Source of the DNA: UBA1723 sp045642085
GTDB lineage: Bacteria; Bacteroidota; Bacteroidia; Bacteroidales; Paludibacteraceae
Reading direction: 5' to 3'
DNA: 64,000 nucleotides
NCBI GenBank assembly: GCA_045642085.1
Contig: JAZUIF010000079.1
Location: 1 to 64,000 of the forward strand
In this document: positions 8,882 through 18,410 of the stretch, in pieces
Numbering within the stretch: position 1 is the stretch's first letter
Layout: each line of letters begins with the position of its first letter
Position numbers and translations under genes: made by a program
The notes under the pieces: model-generated
The model's database searches: none
What the model saw: the letters and a program-made list of their open reading frames with translations, nothing else
What the model was told of the DNA's origin: nothing

Positions 8882-8889
8882 CAAATTTA
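8882..8889 (-). promoter_or_regulatory. -7 box for the double esterase
   Basis: TAAATTTG on the minus strand, 37 nt before the ATG; no good -33 element. The rest of the 8846-9173 gap shows only a weak symmetric hairpin (8916-8942, AAAATCAG/CTGATTTT) and no gene. Confidence 0.45.
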
Positions 8890-9173
8890 GATAAAATCTA
8901 TTTTTATATTTGTGAAAAATCAGGCAACTCTTAACTGATTTTTTCTTTTTAGACGTACAGACTATATTCTTATACCAAACAATTGTTTTTGTTGTACGAA
9001 TCTTTGATTTGTTGTTTTGTGAAATGCTCAAAATAGTCTGATAATGGGGCAAAATTCTGTTAAATTATCTGCGACAGAAAACCTGCTAGAATGTTTTATT
9101 AGGTATTTTTGACTAAAATGAGAAGAGTTAGCATAACCACGAAATTGAAGTTTGTGAGCTTTGAATCGTATAT

Positions 9174-9203
9174 AAAAAAAGAGACGCGATTTAATCACGT
9201 CTC
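9174..9203 (-). terminator. Intrinsic terminator of the FadL-like gene
   Basis: Minus-strand stem GAGACGTGAT/ATCGCGTCTC followed by seven U, about 28 nt after the stop codon. Confidence 0.8.
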
Positions 9204-9230
9204 TTCTATGTTGTTTACAGAAGTCCTCAA

Positions 9231-10601
9231 TTAGAAGCGGAATCCGAAAGAAAGCATGAAGTGGTTGCTTCCGAATCTGTACTCTTCTTTTGCTGCGTAT
9301 TCAGACACCAAGTCACACTGGTACTCGTTGAATGGAGAGTTAAGCATGAACTGTTCTGTAGATAGCTTGCGGATGTAAGCGAAATCGATATATGCGATTC
9401 TTCCGCTGTATCCGAAACCTGCACTGATGTACTGACGCATCTTTGGTGATGTGAATGAATACAAAGGTCCGTAGAACTCTTCAATTTGTTCGCCATACTC
9501 ATTTTGTCTTTCAATCCAGTAATCTCCTGAGTATGCACCACCCTGAGCCTTCAATGCTGAACAAGCTTCTGTTGCTTCCATAACTGGAGCTGTGCAGATT
9601 GCGTATCCTGCACGAAGATCCAAACCGTCTATAACATTAATTTCTGCACCAAGCTTGATTGTATGCTGGATTTTGCCAACCTCCTTTACGTTCTTCTCGA
9701 TCTTTCTCATCTTGACGTTCTCAACCTCTTCCCACATTCTTGAGTAGTTTCTCATTGAATAGTCAAGACCGATGTTAGCTCTGTCTCCAAGCATGAATCC
9801 TAATTGGAAAGAAGCTTTCATTGGAGTGTGTAGCTTGTATCTGTAGCTGTCAAATGTTTCACGGTCACCTTCGAACAATGACCATGATTCCTCCATGTTG
9901 TATAGAGTAGGAGTCTGTACACCAACACCGACACGGAAAGCATCTGTAGGCTGGTATAGCAAACCTACATTGAAGTTGCATCCTGATCCATCAGATTCAG
10001 ATAGGAAATCATCATTTAGATAACTGTCTACATAGAAGTTTCTCTTGTTGAAACGCAAGTTTGTGATACCTACAGCCACACCGAAGAAGAACTGGTTGTT
10101 GATGTTACCTGCGTATGCGAAATTGATGGCATCAGTACCTCCCTCTTCGTGGTCGTTGATTGTAGACTGATCTTTGCCATTCTCTCCAATAAACTTGCAC
10201 TCTCTATACATGTCGCTGTCGAATGTACGGTTGCGATTGTATGTGATGGCAAGTGCTGACGACATGTAGCCTCCACTGTTGTTGTGGTCAATGTTGAAAA
10301 GCAATGAGGCATCACTTACTGCAAATGTGCATCTGCCATCATTGTTAGAGTAAAGGTCGAAAGTCAAACCTATGTCTGATCTTGTACCTGCTGCGATGCT
10401 TGCTGCATTGTCTTTCAATGCACTAGATACACCACCGATTGCTCCCATGGCTCCACCCATACCTGCGTAACGGGCAGATCCTAAAGTTGGATCTTCCAAA
10501 CTTAGATTAAGAGACTTGTATAAATTCATGTCCTGTGCATTTACCATTGTCGCTGACAATGCTGTCGCACAAAGTGCTTTGCCAAAAAATCCTATCTTCA
10601 T
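9231..10601 (-). CDS. FadL/OmpP1-like outer membrane transport protein
   Basis: 456 residues with signal peptide (1-22, SATMVNA). The mature N-terminus has the typical Bacteroidetes OmpP1/FadL motif (GSARYAGMGGAMGAIGGVSSA, residues about 41-61), an N-terminal hatch-like segment, followed by alternating amphipathic strands and a final aromatic strand FMLSFGFRF ending in Phe, as outer-membrane barrels do. Members of this group move hydrophobic compounds across the outer membrane, but the substrate cannot be read here. Stands alone between terminators; a -7 box TAACTTTG lies at 10679-10672 on the minus strand, giving a leader of about 64 nt. Confidence 0.85.
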   Translation of the reverse strand: MKIGFFGKALCATALSATMVNAQDMNLYKSLNLSLEDPTLGSARYAGMGGAMGAIGGVSSALKDNAASIAAGTRSDIGLTFDLYSNNDGRCTFAVSDASLLFNIDHNNSGGYMSSALAITYNRNRTFDSDMYRECKFIGENGKDQSTINDHEEGGTDAINFAYAGNINNQFFFGVAVGITNLRFNKRNFYVDSYLNDDFLSESDGSGCNFNVGLLYQPTDAFRVGVGVQTPTLYNMEESWSLFEGDRETFDSYRYKLHTPMKASFQLGFMLGDRANIGLDYSMRNYSRMWEEVENVKMRKIEKNVKEVGKIQHTIKLGAEINVIDGLDLRAGYAICTAPVMEATEACSALKAQGGAYSGDYWIERQNEYGEQIEEFYGPLYSFTSPKMRQYISAGFGYSGRIAYIDFAYIRKLSTEQFMLNSPFNEYQCDLVSEYAAKEEYRFGSNHFMLSFGFRF

Positions 10602-10746
10602 AACTATTTGTTTTAATTGTTATAAGTTTTTGTTTTGCAAATTTTGTAAAGGTACTCGACTTTTACTCTTGCAAAGTTAAAATATATTCAATAGTATGCG
10701 CTTGAATAAATCTTAAATAAATTTAAAATAGAATAATTTACTTTAA

Positions 10747-11982
10747 TTACCTGAAAAAGTAATAGGCAATGAAAATTGCAGATATCGCTCCGATTGTGTC
10801 TGCAACTAGTCCAGCTGTCACTGCATATCTTGTCTTTTTAATGCCTACTGATCCGAAATATAAAGCTACAATATAAAATGTTGTATCTGCAGCTCCTTGG
10901 AACAAACATGATAGTTTGCCTGTGAAACTGTCGACACCAAACGTCTGCATTGTCTCTACCATCATGGCTTTGGCTCCACTACCTGATAATGGCTTCATTA
11001 TCGCTACTGGTAACGCGTCGACAAAATCTGAGTTGAGACCTGTCCAGTTCCATACCCATTTCAACCCATACATCAGATAATCCATCGCTCCGGAGGCTCT
11101 GAACACTCCAATCGCAACTAGCATTCCTACCAAATATGGCATTACCTTGATGCTGGTCTCAAAACCTGTTTTTGCTCCTTCTATGAAGCATTCGTAGACG
11201 TTTACCTTCTTATATGCGGCTCCACCAATAAATGTTACGATAATCGTGAAGAGTAGGGCATTGCTGACAATTTTAGATGTCTTTATCATTTGCTCTTGGT
11301 CTAACTGCGAAAATCCCAACATCATAATCCCGATGACAAAACATAATCCTAGCAGCCAACCAATAACGACTTTGTTCATCAAATTCAAATGCTGTTTGAT
11401 GCCGACGTAAATGATTGCTGCCACTGTTGATATGAATGTCGACAGCAATAGTGGAATGAAAATGTCAGTAGGGTCTGCAGCTCCCAACACACTTCTCTGA
11501 GCTAGAATGGTGATTGGAATAAGTGTAAGTCCTGATGTGTTGAGTGCAAGAAACATGATTTGTGCGTCGCTTGCCTCTTTTTTATTCGGATTGAGCTCTT
11601 GCAATCCTTTCATCGCTTTCAGTCCTAACGGAGTCGCTGCATTGTCTAGACCAAGCATGTTGGCAGAGAAATTCATTAGCAGTTGTCCGTTGACTGGATG
11701 ATCTTTAGGAACTTCTGGGAATAGCTTGTTGAAGAAAGGACCGATGATTTTTGAAAGAAAGTTTATGGCTCCGGCTTTCTCTCCAATGTTCATTAGCCCA
11801 AGCCATAAAATCATCACTCCTCCAAGTGGAAGTGCGATTTTCATCACGGCAAACTCCGACATATGGAATGTACTGCGTACAATGCGTTCGAACACCATAT
11901 AATCCTGAAATATAATGCACTGCAGGATTGCTACGACGAACGCAATTATAAAACAGCCTATCCAAATGTAGTTAAGCACCAT
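10747..11982 (-). CDS. SpmA/SpmB-type nucleoside-recognition membrane protein
   Basis: 411 residues, around ten membrane segments. Two homologous gate (nucleoside recognition) halves: residues 45-190 resemble SpmA (ALPLGGVMILWLGLM, GLDNAATPLGLKAM) and 260-411 resemble SpmB (SIKVMPYLVGMLVAIGVF, PLSGSGAKAMM, DTTFYIVALYFGSV). This fused form is common in Bacteroidetes, which do not sporulate; the substrate is unknown, so the spore-maturation name should not be taken literally. It starts 23 bp after the sufD stop on the same strand and may be co-transcribed with the suf genes. Confidence 0.85.
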   Translation of the reverse strand: MVLNYIWIGCFIIAFVVAILQCIIFQDYMVFERIVRSTFHMSEFAVMKIALPLGGVMILWLGLMNIGEKAGAINFLSKIIGPFFNKLFPEVPKDHPVNGQLLMNFSANMLGLDNAATPLGLKAMKGLQELNPNKKEASDAQIMFLALNTSGLTLIPITILAQRSVLGAADPTDIFIPLLLSTFISTVAAIIYVGIKQHLNLMNKVVIGWLLGLCFVIGIMMLGFSQLDQEQMIKTSKIVSNALLFTIIVTFIGGAAYKKVNVYECFIEGAKTGFETSIKVMPYLVGMLVAIGVFRASGAMDYLMYGLKWVWNWTGLNSDFVDALPVAIMKPLSGSGAKAMMVETMQTFGVDSFTGKLSCLFQGAADTTFYIVALYFGSVGIKKTRYAVTAGLVADTIGAISAIFIAYYFFR

Positions 11983-12005
11983 GATTCTTCGCTCTTATTT
12001 CTTCT

Positions 12006-13355
12006 TTAATTGTGGCATGAGTTACATGTCGCACACTTGTGAGCCTCTCTGCGGAATCGCTTCTCGATAAGAACTTTGACTCTGTTTCTCAAAGCCTCAA
12101 TGTCGATCTTCTCCACAATGTCGTTGGTAAACGCAAGAAGAAGCAACATCTTTCCTTCTTTCTCTGAGATTCCACGTGTACGCAAGTAGAACAACGCCTC
12201 TTCGTCGATCTGGCCGACTGTGGCTCCGTGTGAACATTTCACATCGTCAGCATAGATCTCAAGCTGTGGCTTTGTATACATTTTTGCTGTCGACTTGGCA
12301 CAGATGTTCTTGTTGCTCTGGTAAGCCTCTGTCTTCTGAGCATCCTTCTCTACTAAGATGCGTCCTGCAAACGAGCCGTATGAACAGTCGTCCATAACGT
12401 ATTTGAATAGCTCTGTGCTCTTGCAGTGCGACACTTTATGGTTGATATATGTGTCGTTGTCGATGTGGTCGTGTTCGTCACCGATTCCGATTCCGCACAA
12501 TGTTGTCTCGGCATACTCTCCACTTAGATTGATGCGGATGTTGTTGCGAGTGTAGCCTGTGCGTAGTGTGATATTGTTGATGTTTGCCACAGACGACTTT
12601 GCTTGCTCTACGTATAGAGATCCTACGTTAGTTGTCTGTCGCTCTGAATCACATATCTCGTAGTGACTATAGTTGGCGTTTTCAGCCAAACTGACTTCAG
12701 TCACTCTGTTTGCCAAGAATTTATGACCTGATTCGCTGTGGTTGCATACAAGCACTTTTGCCGACGCATTCTCCTCCAAGATGATGAGGTTTCTGCTTGT
12801 CGCCAACAAATCAAAGTCGGCATGCATCATGTTGATAAGCTGAATAGGACGCTCGATCTGCACATTTTTTGGAATGTATAGCACGAAACCATCTTGAGCA
12901 AAGGCAGTGTTGAATGCTACCATCACATCTGTTTTGTGAGGTGCAATCTTGCCATAATACTTGCTGATGATTTCAGGATGCTCTTTCGCTACGGTGCTAA
13001 GTGAACCAACGATTACCCCTTGCTTTGCTAATTCAGCTATCTCATCTTTTGCGATGGCCTCTGCGAAAATATCGTTTACTACGTAGAAATTGTGAGTCTT
13101 CAACCCTGGCACGTCGCATCTGTAGGGTGCTGTAGTGCTTGCAATCGCTACACGTCTGATATTCATTCCGTATTCAGTGGCGAAAACATCAGATAGATTA
13201 CTACGCTTGTATCGCTCCTGCTCGTCTGTTGGGAATCCCATACGGCAGAACACATCAAACGCGTCGTCACGGATAGCATCGAGTGGGGCAGCGGAAGTCT
13301 CCTGCAGCAACTCTCTATGCTTGTTGTAGATGCTTATGTATGATTCTTCTACCAT
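12006..13355 (-). CDS. sufD: Fe-S cluster assembly protein SufD
   Basis: 449 residues. Beta-helix scaffold subunit that forms SufBC2D for Fe-S cluster assembly. Recognised by the SufD C-terminal block (CSHGATVGQIDEEALFYLRT, residues about 380-400) and by its place after sufC (stop and start 3 bp apart). The C-terminus ends HKCATCNSCHN, a Cys-x2-Cys-x2-Cys tail not present in the E. coli protein. No SufS, SufE or SufU gene lies in this window. Confidence 0.93.
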   Translation of the reverse strand: MVEESYISIYNKHRELLQETSAAPLDAIRDDAFDVFCRMGFPTDEQERYKRSNLSDVFATEYGMNIRRVAIASTTAPYRCDVPGLKTHNFYVVNDIFAEAIAKDEIAELAKQGVIVGSLSTVAKEHPEIISKYYGKIAPHKTDVMVAFNTAFAQDGFVLYIPKNVQIERPIQLINMMHADFDLLATSRNLIILEENASAKVLVCNHSESGHKFLANRVTEVSLAENANYSHYEICDSERQTTNVGSLYVEQAKSSVANINNITLRTGYTRNNIRINLSGEYAETTLCGIGIGDEHDHIDNDTYINHKVSHCKSTELFKYVMDDCSYGSFAGRILVEKDAQKTEAYQSNKNICAKSTAKMYTKPQLEIYADDVKCSHGATVGQIDEEALFYLRTRGISEKEGKMLLLLAFTNDIVEKIDIEALRNRVKVLIEKRFRREAHKCATCNSCHN

Positions 13356-13358
13356 AGA

Positions 13359-14120
13359 TTATTCTCCTAATTCTTTTTTAATCCAGTCGTAACCCTTCTC
13401 CTCAAGTTCAAGAGCCAATTCCTTGCCTGCACTCTTCACAATCTTTCCTTTGTAAAGCACATGTACGAAGTCTGGCACGATATAGTCTAGCAGACGCTGA
13501 TAGTGTGTGATGACGATGCTAGCGTTTTCTGCATTCTTCAATTTGTTGACTCCACCTGCCACAATACGTAGAGCGTCGATATCAAGACCAGAGTCTGTTT
13601 CGTCTAGGATAGACAATTTAGGCTCCAACATTGCCATCTGGAAAATCTCGTTACGCTTTTTCTCTCCTCCTGAGAAACCTTCGTTCACCGAGCGGCCTGC
13701 AAGCTTGTTGTTTAGCTCAACATACTCCTGCTTCTCACGCATCAATTTCAAGAAATCAGATGCTGAAAGAGCGTCAAGTCCTTTGTATTTGCGGTGCTCA
13801 TTGATGGCTGCACGCATAAAGTTGGACATGCTTACTCCTGGAATCTCAACTGGATACTGGAAACTCAAGAACAATCCTTCGTGACTTCTGTCTTCTGGAG
13901 AAAGCTCAAGTAGGTTTTTTCCGTTGAAGATTACCTCTCCCTCTGTCACCTCGTAGCTTGGATTTCCAGCCAACACCGATGATAGAGTACTCTTACCAGA
14001 ACCGTTAGGTCCCATGATAGCGTGAACTTCACCTGGATTGATGGTCAAATTGATACCTTTTAGAATCTCTTTGCCGTTGCTCTTGATTATAGCGTGTAAA
14101 TTTTTTATTTCTAGTAACAT
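13359..14120 (-). CDS. sufC: Fe-S cluster assembly ATPase SufC
   Basis: 253 residues, full length. ABC ATPase with Walker A GPNGSGKST (residues about 37-45), Q-loop SFQYPVEIPG, signature FSGGEKKRNE, Walker B LSILDETDSGLD and switch His in VITHYQR. Drives conformational change of the SufB-SufD pair during cluster assembly. Sits between sufB and sufD in one operon, 18 bp from sufB and 3 bp from sufD. Confidence 0.97.
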   Translation of the reverse strand: MLLEIKNLHAIIKSNGKEILKGINLTINPGEVHAIMGPNGSGKSTLSSVLAGNPSYEVTEGEVIFNGKNLLELSPEDRSHEGLFLSFQYPVEIPGVSMSNFMRAAINEHRKYKGLDALSASDFLKLMREKQEYVELNNKLAGRSVNEGFSGGEKKRNEIFQMAMLEPKLSILDETDSGLDIDALRIVAGGVNKLKNAENASIVITHYQRLLDYIVPDFVHVLYKGKIVKSAGKELALELEEKGYDWIKKELGE

Positions 14121-14138
14121 AATTCTTTGTTTTATTGA

Positions 14139-15575
14139 TTATCCGACGCTTCCTTCCAATGAAATGCTCAAAAGATTTTTTGCTTCGACTGCAAACTCCA
14201 TTGGTAGCTTGCTGATTACCTCTTTTGCGTATCCTCCTACGATTAGGGCGATAGCGTCTTCTGTTTTGATTCCTCTTTGGTTGCAGTAGAACACCTGGTC
14301 TTCACTGATTTTTGAAGTTGTAGCCTCATGCTCAACCACGGCACTCTCGTTTCTTACCTCCATGTATGGGAATGTGTGAGCTCCACACTTGTCGCCAAGC
14401 AAAAGGCTGTCACACTGAGAGAAGTTTCTTGCATTTGTGGCGTTCTCAACTACCTTCACCAAACCACGGTAGCTGTTCTGGCTGTGTCCGGCAGAGATTC
14501 CCTTAGATACGATATGTGAACGTGTATTCTTACCGATGTGAATCATCTTTGTTCCTGTATCTGCCTGCTGGTAGTTGTTTGTCACAGCCACAGAGTAGAA
14601 TTCTCCGACTGAATTGTCGCCCATCAATACACAGCTTGGATATTTCCAAGTAATCGCACTACCTGTCTCGACCTGTGTCCACGATACTTTTGAACCGTTC
14701 CCTTTGCACAAAGCACGCTTGGTAACGAAGTTGTAGATGCCTCCCTTACCATCCTTGTCTCCAGGATACCAGTTTTGAACTGTTGAATATTTGATTTCTG
14801 AATGTTCCATAGCCACAAGCTCCACGATTGCGGCGTGTAGCTGGTTTTCATCACGCATTGGAGCAGAGCATCCTTCTAGGTATGATACGTAGCTGTCGTC
14901 GTCGACAACGATCAAAGTACGTTCAAACTGACCAGTACCCTTTGCGTTGATTCGGAAATATGTAGAAAGCTCCATAGGGCAACGAACACCCTTAGGAATA
15001 TATACGAAAGTACCGTCGCTGAACACTGCAGAGTTAAGAGCAGCATAGAAATTATCTGTATGGCTGACAACAGTACCTAGATATTTGCGTACAAGCTCTG
15101 GATAATTTTGTACGGCCTCTCCGATTGAACAGAAGATGATTCCAAGTTCTGCCAAAGCCTCCTGCTGAGTTGTCTTGACTGAGACGCTATCCATTACCGC
15201 GTCGACAGCCATGCCAGAAAGTGCCTTCTGCTCGTGAAGCGGAATACCAAGTTTGTCGAAAGTCTTAAGAAGTTCAGGATCTATCTCTTTGTTTTCTGTT
15301 CCTTCTGTCTCCTTTTTTGGAGCAGCATAGTAGTAGATGTCTTGAAAATCGATTTCAGGGATAGAAAGATGAGGCCAAGTTGGCACAGTAAGAGTCTGCC
15401 AATGACGGAAAGCCTCAAGTCGGAACTCAAGCATCCAGTCGGGCTCATTTTTCTTTTTTGAGATAAGACGGACTATATCTTCATTGAGACCTTTGGGTAT
15501 AACTTCGGTCTCGATATCGGTGGTAAAACCGTATTTATAATCTTCTGTGGTGACTTTATCTACTATATTATCCAT
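14139..15575 (-). CDS. sufB: Fe-S cluster assembly protein SufB
   Basis: 478 residues. Core scaffold of SufBC2D. The C-terminal beta-helix carries the conserved blocks SHIVSKGISAGHSQNSYRGLV, SQCDSLLLGDKCGAHTFPY and VEHEATTSKISEDQVFYCNQRG. First gene of sufBCD and the SpmAB-like gene. A minus-strand -7 box TAATTTTG (15605-15598) puts the predicted start about 16 nt before the ATG. The divergent DUF456 gene begins 112 bp away. Confidence 0.97.
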   Translation of the reverse strand: MDNIVDKVTTEDYKYGFTTDIETEVIPKGLNEDIVRLISKKKNEPDWMLEFRLEAFRHWQTLTVPTWPHLSIPEIDFQDIYYYAAPKKETEGTENKEIDPELLKTFDKLGIPLHEQKALSGMAVDAVMDSVSVKTTQQEALAELGIIFCSIGEAVQNYPELVRKYLGTVVSHTDNFYAALNSAVFSDGTFVYIPKGVRCPMELSTYFRINAKGTGQFERTLIVVDDDSYVSYLEGCSAPMRDENQLHAAIVELVAMEHSEIKYSTVQNWYPGDKDGKGGIYNFVTKRALCKGNGSKVSWTQVETGSAITWKYPSCVLMGDNSVGEFYSVAVTNNYQQADTGTKMIHIGKNTRSHIVSKGISAGHSQNSYRGLVKVVENATNARNFSQCDSLLLGDKCGAHTFPYMEVRNESAVVEHEATTSKISEDQVFYCNQRGIKTEDAIALIVGGYAKEVISKLPMEFAVEAKNLLSISLEGSVG

Positions 15576-15686
15576 AGAGTCGTTTTACATATTTTTGCAA
15601 AATTAATAAAATTAGTGGGTTAGTTTTAGAGATAGTCAATGATTTTTTGCCAATTTTGCGTTATAAACGTATAAAAGGTAGAGCTT

Positions 15687-16181
15687 ATGGAAATAGGAAT
15701 GATTTTATTTGTGTGTCTTATTTTGGTTGCACTTGGTCTTTTGGGAAGTGTGATTCCAGGAATGCCTGGCACTCCTTTGTATCTAATGGCGATGCTTATC
15801 GCACGTTTTTTTGCCGACGTTCAGATGTCCAGTTTGGAGTTGTTTGTCATCTTTATATTGGTGGCTGCGACATTTGCAGTTGATTTATTCTTGCCTATGT
15901 GGACGACGAGAAAGTTTGGTGGAACGAAGGCAGGAGTATATGGTAGTATCATAGGATTGTTCGTTGGCTTTTTTGCACCAATCCCTGCGTCTACAATAAT
16001 CTGTATGTTCCTTGGTGCCATTATCGGAGAGATTATTGCAGGTCAGAGTAATGGAGTGGCGGTGAAATCGGGTATGGGAAATCTTATTGGATTTATCATA
16101 GCGACGACGGTGAAGTTCGTCTTGGGCGTATATTGTGGATGGCGATTGATCTCGTTCGGATTGGATGCCATAAACAAGTGA
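15687..16181 (+). CDS. DUF456 family membrane protein
   Basis: 164 residues, almost wholly membrane: four or five helices with the Gly-rich DUF456 pattern (LGLLGSVIPGMPGTPLYLM at 17-35, FGGTKAGVYGSIIGLFVG, FLGAIIGEIIAGQ). The ATG at 15687 fits the first membrane helix. Function of the family is unknown. Divergent from sufB, convergent with the J-domain genes, only 11 bp from the end of the first. Confidence 0.85.
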   Translation: MEIGMILFVCLILVALGLLGSVIPGMPGTPLYLMAMLIARFFADVQMSSLELFVIFILVAATFAVDLFLPMWTTRKFGGTKAGVYGSIIGLFVGFFAPIPASTIICMFLGAIIGEIIAGQSNGVAVKSGMGNLIGFIIATTVKFVLGVYCGWRLISFGLDAINK

Positions 16182-16192
16182 TACTATGATTC

Positions 16193-17086
16193 TTAATTTT
16201 TTATTATCACGTTGTACGCTTCATTAATCTTCACCATCATCTCCTCACATTCCTGTATACGTTCTGCATTCTTTGGAAGATCAGGGTGATGCTGCAATGC
16301 AAGAGCATGGTATGCTTTTTTTACCTCTTCATCAGACGCAGTTTCATCCAAACCTAATATAGCATAATATGGGTTAACATTATAATCCTCATGATATTTC
16401 TTCGACGATTCTGATTGCTTTCGTTCCCAATCCTCAAATTCTGTGCGTAATGGGGTATATCGTTTTATGAAAAAATCAATATAATTATCATCAAATCCTA
16501 GTTGATTCATCAAATCCAACAAGAATCTCCATTCATCATTGTGAATTCCATCTTCCAAAATGGCAAGATAAACCAATTTGTTTATAAAGGATTTCAATTC
16601 TTCCCACTCGCTGATCATATTTGGTCTCAAGGTTTGTACACATCGATCAAAATGCTCGTTATAATCTTCTTCAAAAAAAAGCCTCTCTACAATAGATTCT
16701 TCAATATCGTACCAAAACTTTATTGCATTTATCTGTTGTTGTTTTCCTTTGGGATTCATCATACATAATCTTTGTATAATTGGAATAATACATTGTTCCA
16801 ACATCAAAAAATCTTTTATTTGCTCTACTTGATTCCTTGTCAATCCATACAATTGAGAAAACTTATTCTTTTTCTTTATGTCTTTATTAATCACTCTTAC
16901 TGCTAATATAATCATAACAATAGGAATTAGCATTATATACAGAGGTCCAGAGACTAAGAGAACAAAAAACAAAAAAGAAAACCAAAAAAATAATCCAATT
17001 GCATTGGCATCAGATTCTGAAATTCTAAAATCCTTTTCGTATTCTCTATTAAAGTCAAAAAGAGAGATTTTTTTCCTATCCATCAT
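16193..17086 (-). CDS. Membrane J-domain protein with TerB-like region (DjlA-like), paralogue 1
   Basis: 297 residues. Two membrane segments near the N-terminus (residues about 30-65), a helical middle with LAILEDGIHNDEWRFLLDLM (about 175-195) that fits the TerB/DjlA helical pattern, and a C-terminal J domain (about 240-297) with HPD in ALQHHPDLPKNAER. DjlA-type proteins are membrane co-chaperones that stimulate DnaK. Third and last gene of the cluster. Its J-domain DNA is nearly identical (152 of 153 bases) to that of the middle paralogue, so this end has recently been copied or converted. Specific function unknown. Confidence 0.82.
   Translation of the reverse strand: MMDRKKISLFDFNREYEKDFRISESDANAIGLFFWFSFLFFVLLVSGPLYIMLIPIVMIILAVRVINKDIKKKNKFSQLYGLTRNQVEQIKDFLMLEQCIIPIIQRLCMMNPKGKQQQINAIKFWYDIEESIVERLFFEEDYNEHFDRCVQTLRPNMISEWEELKSFINKLVYLAILEDGIHNDEWRFLLDLMNQLGFDDNYIDFFIKRYTPLRTEFEDWERKQSESSKKYHEDYNVNPYYAILGLDETASDEEVKKAYHALALQHHPDLPKNAERIQECEEMMVKINEAYNVIIKN
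16217..16369 (-). repeat. 153-bp near-identical J-domain segment, copy 1
   Basis: Matches 17394-17546 at 152 of 153 positions (only 16250/17427 differs), including silent sites, in direct orientation 1177 bp apart. Confidence 0.9.
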
Positions 17087-17111
17087 ATTGAAGCTTAAAT
17101 ACTAAAAAATA

Positions 17112-18383
17112 CTAACCCCTAATTTTTTCATACGCCTCATTAATCTTAGCCATCATCTCCTCACACTCCTTTATGCGATTGGCATTCTTTGGCAGATATG
17201 GATGATATTGCGATACAAGAGCACGATAGGCTTTTTTGATTTCAGCATCCGACGCAGTTTCATCCAAGCCAAGAATTTCATAATAGGGTTTGAGATGAGA
17301 ATTTGATTTGCGTGTAGCAGAGTTTTCAGAGTGAGTTTCTCCACTGCCAGACTCCTTTTCTTCATCCCTAAACAGTTTTATAATTTTCTCATGCGCTTCA
17401 TTAATCTTCACCATCATCTCCTCACACTCCTGTATACGTTCTGCATTCTTTGGAAGATCAGGGTGATGCTGCAATGCAAGAGCATGGTATGCTTTTTTTA
17501 CCTCTTCATCAGACGCAGTTTCATCCAAACCTAATATAGCATAATAAGACTTAAGATGTTTGCGTTGATCTCCCGTCGACGACGCGCTACTTTTATGCTC
17601 TTCATCAAACTCTGTACGCAATGATGAAAAGTGATTCCTTAAATACTCAGTGTAAGTAGAATTTATTCTGATTTTCGCCAGCAAACCCATCAAAAAATAC
17701 CATTCGTCTTTATGGATTCCGTCTTCCAGAACAGCAAACATAAAAAGATATTTCATCAATTTGATTTTATCATTCAAATCGATGTTTTTCAATGACTGAA
17801 TTGCATTTTCTAATTGAGCGTCAGAATACTCGGTCACTATCATTTCATTTATTTCTCCCTCTGTAAAAAGGTCAGACAAATAAGTTTCGTGATAATATCT
17901 GGCATTAGAATTCATTTTATAAAGTTTATGGATGACTGGTTTCATATTCCTTAGCATACTTCCGTCAAGTCTCATCCTTTTATTGATAAACCTTGATATC
18001 TTCTCATCCTCCTCTTTATCAGTGTGAATTTGAGGTATAATTCTTTGTGCTATACCTAACTTCTTTATAAAAACATCAAAAATATTGTTTAGATATGGTT
18101 TTATATGTGACTTCCAATAATCAATATATTTGGACACCCAATAAATTTCAGCAAAAAAGACTATGGGAGATATTGCCATCACTTCTTTGATAAATAACAC
18201 AAGTATCACTATAGGCAAACATATTGGCACTACTAATGATAAAAAAGAAAGAAAAACCCATATCACACTACCAAATAAAAAAATTGGGAAATCACTTAAA
18301 AGCCAAAGTGGCGCACACAAACATTGTCGCAATGTGCGTAGAAATACTCGTAATATGTATTTTGATATGTCTTTTTTATTCAT
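17112..18383 (-). CDS. Membrane protein with two tandem J domains, the second HPY
   Basis: 423 residues. Two N-terminal membrane helices, a helical TerB-like middle (FAVLEDGIHKDEWYFLMGLL), then a first J domain with an intact HPD (ALQHHPDLPKNAER, about residue 315) and, after a Ser/Glu linker, a second J domain ending the protein in which the signature reads YHPYLPKNANR: HPD has become HPY. Asp of HPD is needed to stimulate DnaK, so the second domain should be inactive in that role. 25 bp from the gene downstream and 27 bp from the one upstream. Confidence 0.85.
   Translation of the reverse strand: MNKKDISKYILRVFLRTLRQCLCAPLWLLSDFPIFLFGSVIWVFLSFLSLVVPICLPIVILVLFIKEVMAISPIVFFAEIYWVSKYIDYWKSHIKPYLNNIFDVFIKKLGIAQRIIPQIHTDKEEDEKISRFINKRMRLDGSMLRNMKPVIHKLYKMNSNARYYHETYLSDLFTEGEINEMIVTEYSDAQLENAIQSLKNIDLNDKIKLMKYLFMFAVLEDGIHKDEWYFLMGLLAKIRINSTYTEYLRNHFSSLRTEFDEEHKSSASSTGDQRKHLKSYYAILGLDETASDEEVKKAYHALALQHHPDLPKNAERIQECEEMMVKINEAHEKIIKLFRDEEKESGSGETHSENSATRKSNSHLKPYYEILGLDETASDAEIKKAYRALVSQYHPYLPKNANRIKECEEMMAKINEAYEKIRG
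17394..17546 (-). repeat. 153-bp near-identical J-domain segment, copy 2
   Basis: Partner of 16217-16369; it covers the end of the first J domain of the middle paralogue. Confidence 0.9.
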
Positions 18384-18410
18384 ACGTCATTTAAAATCTT
18401 GATACGACAT

